64,000 bases of DNA from Silene conica (taxonomy: Eukaryota > Streptophyta > Magnoliopsida > Caryophyllales > Caryophyllaceae), in the NCBI GenBank assembly GCA_029255685.2, contig CM055313.2, forward strand, positions 48,254,079-48,318,078, in the 5' to 3' direction. This document shows, piece by piece, positions 1-10,240 of the stretch. How positions within the stretch are numbered: position 1 is the first letter of the stretch; each line of letters opens with the position of its first letter. The position numbers and the translations under genes are program-made. Under the pieces are notes generated by a model. It worked only from the letters and a program-made list of their open reading frames with translations. It was not told the DNA's origin and made no database searches.

Positions 1-879
1 ATGATATTTAATGTTTTGTTTTTCATGTGGAATTGTACGCCAATTTTGAACACCACAAAGTGAACTGATCAACATTACATCGTTTTTGGTCCTTGATTAC
101 CCACTTGAACTGATAACTCAGGTAATTTTTGCGACGTTGGTTGATGGTGGGTTCAACGAGCCATAAGTCAAACAGTTGACTGACCAATCACAAAGGCGAG
201 TTATACGGATATCTCGTAGGACACCCCGTGACAACGTTATGGAGTCCTAAATGTTTTATAACATTGGGTTTCAGGTCGTGGATATATAGGACCTCCATAG
301 TGTTCCTTAGAGTCGAGTCTTTTGATTTTCAACTGTCTTTTGAGATTAAGGAAGATTTTGGGTAACTTTGGTTTCTTTCCCACGGTCTGCCGTAACAGGG
401 GCCAAGAGGATTTTTTCTGGGTTATTTTATGCTGCGCTTACATCTGCAGGATTCGAGTTGAGGGAAATATCCAAACCCTTATCAGGATTTTATCATTTCT
501 CAGGGCCACTCGAGGAGTAGTAACTGAAATGCATGGCCATGCTCGAATACAGATTCGTTTTATCAGTTGAGTTACTCTCTAGTCGGGGAAACCACTCTTG
601 ATACAGATCGCTTGTGAGATACGACCTTTGCGAATACGGATTTGCAAATTGTCTTACACTGAGTGGGAGAAATTTTAAAAGGATATGAGAATCGGTTATC
701 GCACCTATACTTGTACGGACAAGTGGGAATTTGTTGGAGCTGGTGTCCTCCATATGTAGTGCGATAACGTCATTGCACATACCCTTGTACGGACAAGTGG
801 GGGTTTGTTGGAGCTGGTGTCTTCCACATGTAGTGCGATAACGTCATTGCACATACCCTTGTACGAACAAGTGGGAGAT
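1..879 (+). mobile_element. 3' untranslated region of a Copia element (body lies left of the window)
   Basis: This stretch aligns by eye, almost end to end, with 28970-29770, the DNA between the pol stop and the 3' LTR of the complete Copia element further right. It holds no coding sequence; the pol gene should lie just outside the window. It ends in a purine-rich tract (GTGGGAGAT) directly before the LTR, the expected polypurine tract. It differs from the right-hand copy by scattered substitutions and by one extra copy of a 74-bp repeat, so it is an older or different member of the family. Confidence 0.85.
710..857 (+). repeat. 74-bp tandem repeat carrying a polypurine tract and an LTR-start look-alike
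   Basis: Two 74-bp units begin at 710 and 784, and a third start at 858 leads into the real LTR. Each unit starts CTTGTACGGACAAGTGGG, followed by TTGTTGGAGCTGGTGTCC, which resembles the true junction of polypurine tract and LTR (LTR start at 880). The complete Copia element has one such unit at 29675-29748. Confidence 0.85.
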
Positions 880-1873
880 TGCTGGGTCTGGTGTCCTTGA
901 CAGTTAGTACAATGACTTACTAAATCTCTTAAAGGATCACATGGGCATACTTCAGTATTACTATCAGTTGATCCACGTTTATCAATAACGGTTGGCTTGC
1001 TAGATAAGTTTGACGTTATTGTCATACGGATGGCGGTGATCAACTGGTCCCTATACGTCACACCTATAGGACACGTTTGAGAGATGTGAAGGTATGAAAA
1101 TACAGTCACATTTATGCTGGATACGACTAAACAGTTAGTCAGAGGTATTGACTATTAAATTAGTCAATAAGATGTCGAGATTATTATTTAATACGGATTA
1201 TATAATTTTAGCTAATGCGGATTACATGATTAATTCGTAAATTAAATATAAACGGTTATATTTAATTAAATATTGAATTCGCGTATTAATATAAACAGTT
1301 ATATTAATTAACATAATTATACAATATCGTATTTTTGTCAGACCATTATTAATGTATCGACTGCATTAATATCTGATAACATGTATGCGATTTATAATTA
1401 AAAACCCGCGAATTATATTTTCGCAAAACGGGTCGAACCACGAATTAGAATAAGGTAAGAGTGGAAAGCCCACTCTCACCCTACTCAAATTTTCGGCCAA
1501 AGTAATACAAAAGAAGGAGAACTCTCCATTTGTCTGACTACTGAAACTGATTATTATTTCTCACATAATTAGGGTTTTGAGAGCATCCTTCTCCCAAAAC
1601 TCGGATCTCACATCTAAACCTTACGAAACTCTCCCCATATTGCAAGGCAATTGGAGAGCCTTTCTAGCACACGCGGCATCGTCTCAATCTAAGTCTCGGG
1701 TGCAAGTTATAGGAGGGAATTTACTTTAATTCCTGTTCTTAAGCCATTCGCACAAGGACCAAAGGTTGTATTCTTTTTCATATCGTTTTTCTTATCTTAT
1801 GACTATAATCACGATTGTAAATTTCGCTATAATCCTTCATGTTTAAGGGTGAATTCATGTAATATTCCCCACA
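880..1873 (+). repeat. 3' LTR of the left Copia element
   Basis: This 994-bp LTR corresponds to the 996-bp LTRs at 22215-23210 and 29771-30766. It begins TGCTGGGTCTGG and ends ATTCCCCACA, so it keeps the TG...CA ends. It is visibly diverged from the right-hand Copia LTRs, with many substitutions and small indels. It interrupts an Athila-like LTR, whose sequence resumes at 1874. The matching 5' LTR and target duplication lie outside the window. Confidence 0.88.
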
Positions 1874-2223
1874 GTAATCTGGCCGATCGAAGATAAAGGG
1901 CCCTCGATTGGCTGAAAAGTGCTCGTTCAGCCAGCAGTGGGTCTTCGAACGGGTTGTTTCTAACTCGACGCTTCTAATGACTTCCAAGGCAGCTTCGCAC
2001 TACCCAATGCAAGGATAATTCCGCACTAAAATTACTCATCTCCTTATTGCAAGATTTGAAGATGGTTTTGGGCTTGATTTCGCATCTCTGAGCTCATCCC
2101 TGCAATTAATACAAGAAATCCCCAAGTACCTATTACGGGGCATATTCGTAGCAAATAACTACTAAAATAACATAGAAATGCGTGCATAAATGGCTTGAAA
2201 AGACTATACAAATGCACGCATCT
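1874..2223 (-). repeat. 3' LTR fragment of an Athila/Tat-like Gypsy element
   Basis: Read on the minus strand, the DNA left of about 2223 begins GATGCGTGCATTTG and soon contains a second GCACGCAT. That is the same opening layout as the Athila-like 5' LTR at 14258 (TGATGCGTGTC then ACACGCATTT). A long purine-rich tract precedes it at 2226-2262. The fragment is cut at 1873 by the Copia LTR. The exact outer end is uncertain by a few bases because the terminal TG seems mutated. Confidence 0.55.
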
Positions 2224-4017
2224 TAACTGCCCAAACCAAACCTTTGCTTGTCCTCAAGCAAACTCATGCAACTAACTAAAACTAAATACAAAGGAGTAAA
2301 TGCATGGGCAAACTGAAAACCCGTCGACTCAAACCATTTTTATGTACATGAATCACTACTAATAGCTCAATATCCAAGCGAGCGAATTTATGCATATTTC
2401 AAATTAATGGTGAACTTTCGACCTTGCAAGATTTTCAAAATTGGACTCTCCCAGGTCACTCTTCTCTCAGCGAAGCACACGGTAAGCAAATTATATGTAA
2501 GAGAGAAAAAAGTAGAAGTCGCTCACCTAGACTTCGAGTAACATAATAAATAATTCTAGCTACCGGGAACATACATTCCAACCATTCAGGGTCCATCACA
2601 TGCCGAATACTTGCATAATTTTGGATAAGTGAGGCCATGGGTAAAAAGAGGCAAAGCGATATGGGAATGAGAGGGAAAGTAGCCAAGCTAGCCTCCCATT
2701 CAAACCGAATAAAACATCCACTCCTAACTCAATGAATTAAGCTAAAATGCCTTAACGATTAGGCATACAACTCATCAATCCAAAATAAAACTCCTCATAA
2801 AATATGAATTGCAACATAGGAGAAAAATTCCAATTTCTATTTTTTTTTCTTTTTCTTTTCTTTCTGTCGTTATTTTTTTTTCTTTTCTAATTTTTTCTCA
2901 TTTATTTTTTGACGGGTTTTTTGTTCTTTTTTTTTTTTTTTCGTTTCGACAGTTTCTTTCTTTGCATTTTTTCTAATGCACTTATTCATTTACCAACTTC
3001 ATACAATAACAATCGAGCCAAAATTGATGCAAATAGCCGAATACCACTAAAACTATTAAACTAGCTCAACAATAGGCTTAGTTTATGGATTGTAGCTAAA
3101 GGGTCAACTGACAATTTTTGGCTAATGTGAAATTACTGGGTAAAATGACTAAAAGGGATTTTGCAAGCATTTTCCAAACATGTGATACCATCCGCAAACC
3201 CGAATGTATGCAGGCGATAAGCAATTAAATTTCATAATTGTGCAAATTAATGTTACACGACATGCAGGGAGTAACTACTCACAATCCTAAATGAACCAAT
3301 CATGAATGACACCAGTTAAAAGCTCTAAACCTCGGAAAGATATTGTAGTTTGCCAAAATTTTCAGTCAAGTGTACTAGTTCAAAAAATTTTGAAACGAAA
3401 TTCGAGAAATTGTCATTGGATTTGCTCAAAGACGTGAAACAGTGCAAGGCTTAAGCATAAAGACAATTTCTAGTAATGAAACACTCCAATCCGACTCAAC
3501 CTACTATGAAAAAGTAAACGTGATTTTTTTTAAAAAGTTTTTTCGAATTTTTTTTTTTATGGGATTTTTTTTCATTTTTGGAAATAAAACTACAATTCAT
3601 GCAAAAATTTAAATGTGCAAACAGAAATGCAGTAAAAACAATATGTAGACATAAATATGGATGCAAACCCTCCCCAAACCAAACTAGACAACATCCTTGT
3701 TGTCCCAAAAGCAGCAAAAAGGGGAAAAGGAAAGCAAACTAACGAGATGAAGATGAGTAAGGAGCTAAAGAAAACTCTCCTAGTGTAGCGACGCAAGGAA
3801 ACATGAACTTCCCCAAACCGAATTTCAACATGGGAAGTCATAATTGAAGCGCAAAAGTTGGGCTGAATAATCCGTCAAAACAGTCGGTACAAGAGCAGCA
3901 TCTGGATCGAATAATAGTAGTGCCGATCGAGCAATTTGGGTGTGATTGTTCTCGATCAATTTGTTTGTCTTGTGGTTTGCCTCGATTGAATCGTCTGTCC
4001 AGTCGATCGAAAGTTAT
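2224..4017 (-). mobile_element. Non-coding 3' internal region of an Athila/Tat-like element
   Basis: No convincing coding sequence is present; short frames here lack any family motif. On the minus strand the region ends in the tract GAGGACAAGCAAAGGTTTGG (about 2230-2255), typical of the 3' end of Athila/Tat elements just before the LTR. It contains long T runs (about 2835-2945 and 3525-3575) and a cluster of TCGATCGA-like words at 3903-4010. The rest of the element is not in the window. Confidence 0.5.
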
Positions 4018-4474
4018 TGTGACACCCCGCGATATAGCATAAAGATAAACAAGTAATTTGCAGCGTAAACACGATACTTTTAAAAACTTTTCGACATAAT
4101 TATGAAAACTTAATCGCGGAATATCAAAACAATATGCGAAAGTCTAAAACTGATAAGAAAATAAAACTTATACAAGGTAATTAAATAAACGAGGGACAAG
4201 GTATCCCTCGATAGCAATATAATTTAAATCTAATATAATCGTAAAGGGGTAATTGTCGAATAACCAACAATGCTCGCTAGCCACACGTCATCCCCAAAAA
4301 GCACCAATCTAAATACATGAAACATGTACGACACATACAGTGGGAGTAACTCGAGGTTCTCCCAGCCACTTTTTGTTAAAAAACACGTAAACGGTAATAC
4401 AACACATCATATACATATGAACATGCATATAATTTAATAAGCAATCATACATGCATTCCTAAAGATATCTCCCA
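4018..4474 (-). repeat. Truncated chromovirus-like LTR
   Basis: It starts TGTGACACCCCGCG. It then follows the same order of words as the start of the chromovirus LTRs at 20357, 36477, 44056 and 51527: a GCAGCG word near +50, then ACATGAAACATGTACG, CAGTGGGAGTAACTCGAG, TTCTCCCAGCCACTTTTTG and ACACGTAA. Divergence is high, so it is a related family rather than the same one. It stops where LINE sequence begins. No target duplication could be defined. Confidence 0.5.
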
Positions 4475-5602
4475 ATGATCCCTATTGGATTTTGGAATGT
4501 GAGGGGGATGAATAGGGAAGAGAAGCAAAGGCAGATTAATAATTTTATGTTGATAAATAATGTAGGTGTGTTTAGTTTACTGGAAACTAAAATCAAAAGT
4601 AGCAATTATAATAAGGTAGCTAGGAATATTTTTGGCTAGTGGAGCATCACTTCTAATTCTCATCTGCATTATAGGGGTAGAATATGGCTTCTCTAGGATC
4701 ACAATAAATGCAATATCCAGCCACTGCAATATACATCCCAATTGATACATTGCTTGGTTCAGGATATTCAATTTAATTTGCAATATCATGTCACTATGGA
4801 ATATAGGTTCAATGCTATTCAAGAAAGGGAGACCTTGTAGACAGACCTTAAGCAACTGGCAGGAACTGTGCAGGGTGCTTGGATGGTAGGAGGAGATTTT
4901 AACTGTGTCTTAAATCAGGAGAAATGACTTGGGGGAAGCTTTAATATTGCAGAGGCACCCCGTTTTCAGGAATGTATTGATGTTTATGAGTTGATAGATA
5001 GCCCTGCCCTAGGTGCACTATACACATGGAACAATAAAAAAAAACCAGAGGAGAGGGTCTTTAGTAGAATAGACAGGTGCCTGGTGAATGATCACTGGAG
5101 GGACTTGCTTCCTCATGCTAAAGCACCTTTCATGCCAAAAGGATTATTTGACCACTCTCCCTGTGTGATAGCATCAGGTGCTATACACAATGATCACAAG
5201 AGACGGTTTAGATATTATAATATGTGTAGTCAATGTCCCCAATTTGAGAGTATTGTTCAGGAAGGATGGCAGCAGCATATTCATGGTACTAAAATGTTTT
5301 GAGTGATTAAGAGATTACAACAGTTAAAGCAACCCCTAAAACAGTTGAACAAAGAGAAGTTCTCTGCTATTGAGCAACAAACTGCCACAGCTAAAGTTCA
5401 GCTACAGCTTTTACAGAAGGATCTGAGTATGCAGGCTACCTATAGACATTTGAATGTACTGTGCACTGAGTTCCTGCTGTAGAATGCCAAAACAAAATGG
5501 CTTGAAGAGGGAGATATGAACACTGCCTATTTTCATGGCACACTGAAAACAAGAAGGAATAAAAATGCAGTCCATCAGATCACTAATCATCATGGACAGA
5601 TC
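4475..5602 (+). pseudogene. LINE (L1-like) ORF2 remnant, endonuclease half
   Basis: From the ATG at 4475 the frame opens with an apurinic endonuclease start (FWNVRGMNRE), then LLETKI, GGDFNCVL at about 4890, and the C-terminal endonuclease words YTWNN and SRIDRCLVN at about 5025-5090. It continues into the linker before reverse transcriptase (KWLEEGDMNTAYFH, about 5500). Several in-frame stops interrupt it (for example near 4638, 4696 and 4840), many replacing the expected Trp codon, so it is dead. The product would nick target DNA for target-primed reverse transcription. The frame breaks at 5602, where the gag-only element is inserted, and resumes at 13976. Confidence 0.85.
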
Positions 5603-6884
5603 TGATAGGTTTAACTAGTTGCTCATAAACTAATTTAGTCATACTAACAAAACCCTTTAATTAACTTTTAATTAATAAATATATAAACTCGTTTATATGA
5701 TCTTATGCATGCTACAAAATGCGGAAAGAGGAGAAAATGAACCCTTACACACGGTCCAAGCTTGGCAAGGATGATCCTCCAAAGTACCCAAATTAGAATA
5801 CCTCCTTTAAAGATGCACCAAGACAACCCCTTAAAACCGAATCTTTGTTGTGCTAGACTAAGAATCGATTATTCCTTAAGCTTATTCTAATCTCACTTAT
5901 TAGAATAATATTTGAATACTACTCTTAGTATAAATTTTATTATCTTATAATAAGTATTTTAGAGGTAGAAATTTCTCTTCTTGCTTGATGATTTTCGGCT
6001 AAGGCAACAACAAGAAGATAGAATGAATATGATGTATTATTTATACATCTACCCTAAGCATGCTCATATGTATTAAGACATTTAATAAGTTTAAGCATGC
6101 AACATAGGGTGAAGGGAGGGCCGGCCATGGGGAGTGTAAATGAGGGAACAAGTTTCATTCTCAAGACACTAGGGTGGTTACTAGGTAAGTAATCTCAAGG
6201 CATATGTCTAACATATGATTATGGAGTGTTTAATACATTAAACACCCATGCCACCTTCTCCTTTTGGCCGTGCCATATAGTCCATAAAATGGACTTCATT
6301 TTACAATTTGTCAAATGTACAATTGTATAAAGTGTGACATCTTATATGTCATTTAGATATAAAATACTTTAGTACATGTAAATATTTATCCCATAAATAT
6401 TATACATAATTAAATAAATCATATTTATTCAATTAACAAGTAATTCGAAATTACCATTGTAAAATAATATTTTATCGTCAACACGATTTACAACCTTTGT
6501 ATTAATTTCAACCCAATTCATTATAATTACGATATCTTAAAATATCGTTTAATGTTTAACAATTGACACGTTTCAATTTTAAACAAAAATCTTACATTAA
6601 GATTTAACCTCTAATTTCTCGATATACGAGTTTAAGGAATATGATCAAATCGTATCAATATACATTTGATCACTTTATCAATTTAAAGGAATTGTCCTAA
6701 ATGTGTGACCTAAAGGGATCAACTGACCACCACCGTCATACGACAGTAATGTCAAACTCTAGCTAGCCAATCATTACCGATTAATGTTGGTCAGTTGACT
6801 AATAATTCGTATCATCCCTTGCGTATTCTTGTTATGAGATTTAATTACGTGATCGCACTATTGTTGAGGACACATTTCCCAACA
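5603..6884 (-). repeat. 3' LTR of the gag-only element
   Basis: 1282 bp, from TGATAGGTTTAACTAG to CATTTCCCAACA on the plus strand. On the minus strand it starts TGTTGGGAAATGTGTCC, close to the Copia LTR start TGTTGGGGCTGGTGTCC. Later blocks, for example a GTTTGAC...GTCATACG...GGTGGTCA series, also align with the Copia LTR. A polypurine tract, GTGGGAGAT on the minus strand, adjoins it at 6885. Confidence 0.92.
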
Positions 6885-7125
6885 ATCTCCCACTTGTCCT
6901 CGACAAGTGTGCGTCACCAATTCTCTTGTCCTATTACAATCTCCCACTCAATGCAAGATGTCTCTCTCTTGTCGTACTTGCATTCGATCATATCATGAGT
7001 GGTTTCCTCGATCTGGAGAATAACTGTCTGACCGGAATTATCTACCATAGATACCTTCCGAGCGTGGCCACGCATTTCCAGTTATCTTCTCCTCGAGTGG
7101 CCCTGAGATTTGAACAACCCTGACA
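6885..7125 (-). other. 3' leader and polypurine tract of the gag-only element, alignable with Copia
   Basis: Read on the minus strand, this stretch contains CTCGAGGAG, AAATGCGTGGCCACGCTCG, GAGGAAACCACTC, CATTGAGTGGGAGA and GGACAAGTGGGAGAT. The same words occur in the same order upstream of the Copia 3' LTR (29470-29770). This is the strongest non-coding link between the two families. The short open frames here are not genes. Confidence 0.75.
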
Positions 7126-9331
7126 AGGGGTGGACAATTTCTATCGCACTACTTCCTTCAACTAGTCACAGTTAGTCACAACCCAAAACAATCCCATTTG
7201 ACTCCAGTTACGAAAAGTCGTAGAGAATGGATCAAAGTTATGCCTAAACTGTACCATCTTGGGAGAGTAGTCTTTAGTCAAAGAATTGACTCACAAGAAT
7301 ACTATAGCAGCTCTCGCCACGACCCGGCTATAAAATTTCCAGAACTCTATAATCGGTCACATTGCCCGACAGAGTGTCTCTTACAGTCTGCCTATGTGAT
7401 CGACTAGTCATCTCATATGACTCTATGGCACTTGAACTCGCCATCAATCGCCTCACACTCTAGTCGCTTTGAGACGTCACCTCATGTAAGCGGCTAGGGG
7501 CTATACTAAGTCAATCCAGTTCACTTATGGGGTTCAATATTGTCTCATACAACCCATTTGGATTCTGACAAAGCATCTTTTACTTCGAGTTATTTATAAC
7601 TCAAATGATGTTGTCATGCAACAATAGTCAATACTATTACATTGCATTTTGATGTACAATCATCTATTTGTATTAGCGTTTTGCGAATAACTTTTATTCA
7701 TGCGAATAACCTTTATTCATGATAGCAAAACTTACAACTTTTGGTCTCCTTTATTCTCATATTATCTCGTATAACATGATTCTATTTGAGTACATATCTA
7801 GAACTCTTTCTAGATTTTGAGTTTCCTTTCCGGAGGAAAGCTCCCACTGTTATCTTATAACTTGTGACGTATCGATATACTGGAGGGATTAAAATCACTC
7901 TCTATAGTCACTTATGTACTGAAATCTATATTGCAGTTTATTAGTGATTTCATCACTCTTACAATTTTCAAACATCTTGGCTATTTGATAATGGTTTCAT
8001 TCATCGTTATGAATAAAGTATCCAACCATTCTAACTTCTAGTGGGCGACCTTTTATTATCCATATAATAAACCTTCCCGTTAAAACTCTATCATCACATG
8101 ATATAAATCAATTGTTCATTTAAATTTAGAACCTCTTATTCTTTACTCTTAAAGAATCACCCATTCTCTCTAAATGGTAGGTTTAAATTCTTATCGAACA
8201 TTGCTCCCACTAAAAACAATATCTCTGAATTTAGAACCTCTTATTCTTTACTCTTAAAGAATCACCCATTCTCTCAAAATGGTAGGTCTAAATTCTTTTT
8301 GAATATCGCTCCCACTAAAAACAATATCTCTCGATGTCTTAAATGAACCTTTCATTTCATGCATGTTAAACTATTACTCGAATCATTATCACTATCACTA
8401 TCCCTATAGTGATCTGTTTCCATTCAATCATTCATTACCTTCTTATCATGTCTTCGTTTCCTCGAGACGAAAATGACATGATAATTTCTTTATAACTACA
8501 TAGGAACCGTTTTCCTACCGATGATTTCATACGGGGTTTCAAGTTTCCTCTCTATGAAACAATGAACACAAAGAACCTTTCTTCGAGTGTCCTCCCGTAG
8601 TTTCTTCAAATCACTTAGGGTTCTTCTTAAGACTCCCAAGCAAGAATCTTCTCTAAGATATCTCCTTTATTCACATCATTGGTTTGTGAGCGAAATATTT
8701 TCTCCCACTCTATCCTTCTAACAATAATCTTTACTTGTTTAAGGATAGCTATTTTGATTAACCAATGTATTTGAATGTTTGAAGTTTGATAGGTGTGATG
8801 AATACATTCTCATTTTCACTTAAAATGAAAATCTTATAATGAACTGATATAGTCTCATTTTGATTGAATCTATCTCATAGGGTGTAGTTCTCCGTTTTAA
8901 TCAACACTTTGATTATATTATACTTGATCGTATTAATATTAAATCACTATCATTCATGTTTAAACAAGGCATGCAATTTATTTGAGAAATCAAAACATTG
9001 ATTAAGAACAAAAGTAGTGACTCGGGTTGAAAACCAAGTCACTAATATCCAAAATTACAACCATTGTTTTAGGATTTTAATCCTTGTCTTACAAGAAAAT
9101 TAAATTGTTCCATAAATAAATGCAAAATATGAAAGAAGACGATATGAAAATTAGAGCCTAGCTCTTCAAGTCTTCGATCAATTGGATGCTACCGGAGCCA
9201 TCCAAGTAAGGAACTTCAAGTTTCCTTCTCCTTGCCCTTATCATTATTCGGGGGTGGCCCTTTAAAACAATTAAAAAGGGTAAATATCAACACATTTGTA
9301 TCACTATACATAAGTTGATAAACGACATGAA
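7126..9331 (-). other. Non-coding stretch between gag and 3' leader of the gag-only element
   Basis: This is where pol would lie in an autonomous Copia element. About 2.2 kb of AT-rich DNA shows no pol motif in any frame. It contains a clear direct duplication at 8123-8332 (listed separately). The part from about 8764 onward is also present in the second gag-only element (55893 onward), so it belongs to the family and is not a local insertion. Confidence 0.7.
8123..8332. repeat. 105-bp direct tandem duplication
   Basis: Two adjacent copies begin at 8123 and 8228, each starting AATTTAGAACCTCTTATTC and ending near CTAAAAACAATATCTCT. They differ at only a few positions, so the duplication is recent relative to the element or kept homogeneous. 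Confidence 0.9.
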
Positions 9332-10240
9332 TTATACGCGAGAATTATTACCTACGGCGGTTGCCTTCCCATTTTTGAGATCACTTAAGTACTTGGGGCA
9401 ATTTCGCTTCCAATGACCGATCCTCGTGCAATAATGGCACTTGTCTTGCTCTTTAGAAGACGAGGTGGAAGCGCCTTTCGAAAAGGTCTTTTCTTTGGTC
9501 GCTTTGGGCTTGAACGTTTTCTTGCCCTTGCCTTTCGAGGCATTCCTCTTGAAGCTCGTTTTCCCTTTCTTTTCGATGTTTAGAACATCCTTGGTGGAAC
9601 TTTCATGAAGTCCCACGTCCCTTTCGGCTTGGACGAGCATCTTATGCAACTCTTCCAACGTGGTCTCTTGGTTTCGCATATTGAAATTCACCCGGAATTG
9701 AGCATACGCCTTAACCTTATTGAGCGAGTGAAGAACTCGGTCAATAATTAGAGAGTCGGGAACATTAACATTTTGAGCTTTTAGAGTCTCCGCGAGCTCA
9801 ACTTGTTTGAGCACATGAGGGCTTATCTTTTGCCCTTCCTTGAAGGTTATGTCAAAGAAGGCGGAAGCCGCCTCATATTGAATCACCCTTGGAGTTTGCG
9901 AAAACATGGTCGCAAGTTTGGTGTAAATTTCATATGATGTGGTCAACTTGATCATACTCCTTTGGAGATCCGGCTCCATGGAGAAGATGAGCACATTTTT
10001 AAGAGCGGAGGACTCTTTCATGTAGGCTTCATAGGCCTCACGAGTTTGGACCGACGAACGAGCGGTCGGAGCGGGAGGAGCGGCTTCGGATAGGTAACGA
10101 CTCTTATCGTCACCTTGAGCGGCCAAAAGTAATTGCGCATCCCAATCCTTAAAATTGGAACCATGCTTATCGAGTTTGCAACGATCCATAAAGGAACGAA
10201 GCCATGATACGTTAGTGAGAGGTGGAGCGTTGGTTGCCAT
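9332..10240 (-). CDS. gag: Gag protein of the gag-only element
   Basis: The intact frame is 302 residues, with its start at MATNAPPLTNVSWL. Residues about 10-210 match the Copia-type gag domain: SWLRSFMDRCK, GSNFKDWDAQL, LKNVLIFSM, LQRSMIK and IIDRVLHSL all have counterparts in the gag part of the frame at 24956. A basic region rich in Lys, Gly and Ser follows (about 225-265), then one CCHC zinc knuckle, CHYCTRIGHWKRNC, at about 270-283, and the protein ends soon after. It would form the virus-like particle and bind RNA in the cytoplasm. It stops just past the knuckle, where a Copia polyprotein would continue into protease. Its intactness in an element without pol suggests that gag itself is maintained, or that the copy is young. 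Confidence 0.93.
   Translation of the reverse strand: MATNAPPLTNVSWLRSFMDRCKLDKHGSNFKDWDAQLLLAAQGDDKSRYLSEAAPPAPTARSSVQTREAYEAYMKESSALKNVLIFSMEPDLQRSMIKLTTSYEIYTKLATMFSQTPRVIQYEAASAFFDITFKEGQKISPHVLKQVELAETLKAQNVNVPDSLIIDRVLHSLNKVKAYAQFRVNFNMRNQETTLEELHKMLVQAERDVGLHESSTKDVLNIEKKGKTSFKRNASKGKGKKTFKPKATKEKTFSKGASTSSSKEQDKCHYCTRIGHWKRNCPKYLSDLKNGKATAVGNNSRV

Noticed and set aside
2224-4017. Small frames that might be an env-like gene of the Athila-like element
   Set aside because: All are short, AT-biased and without signal peptide or membrane pattern in a continuous frame; the poly-T runs break every frame.
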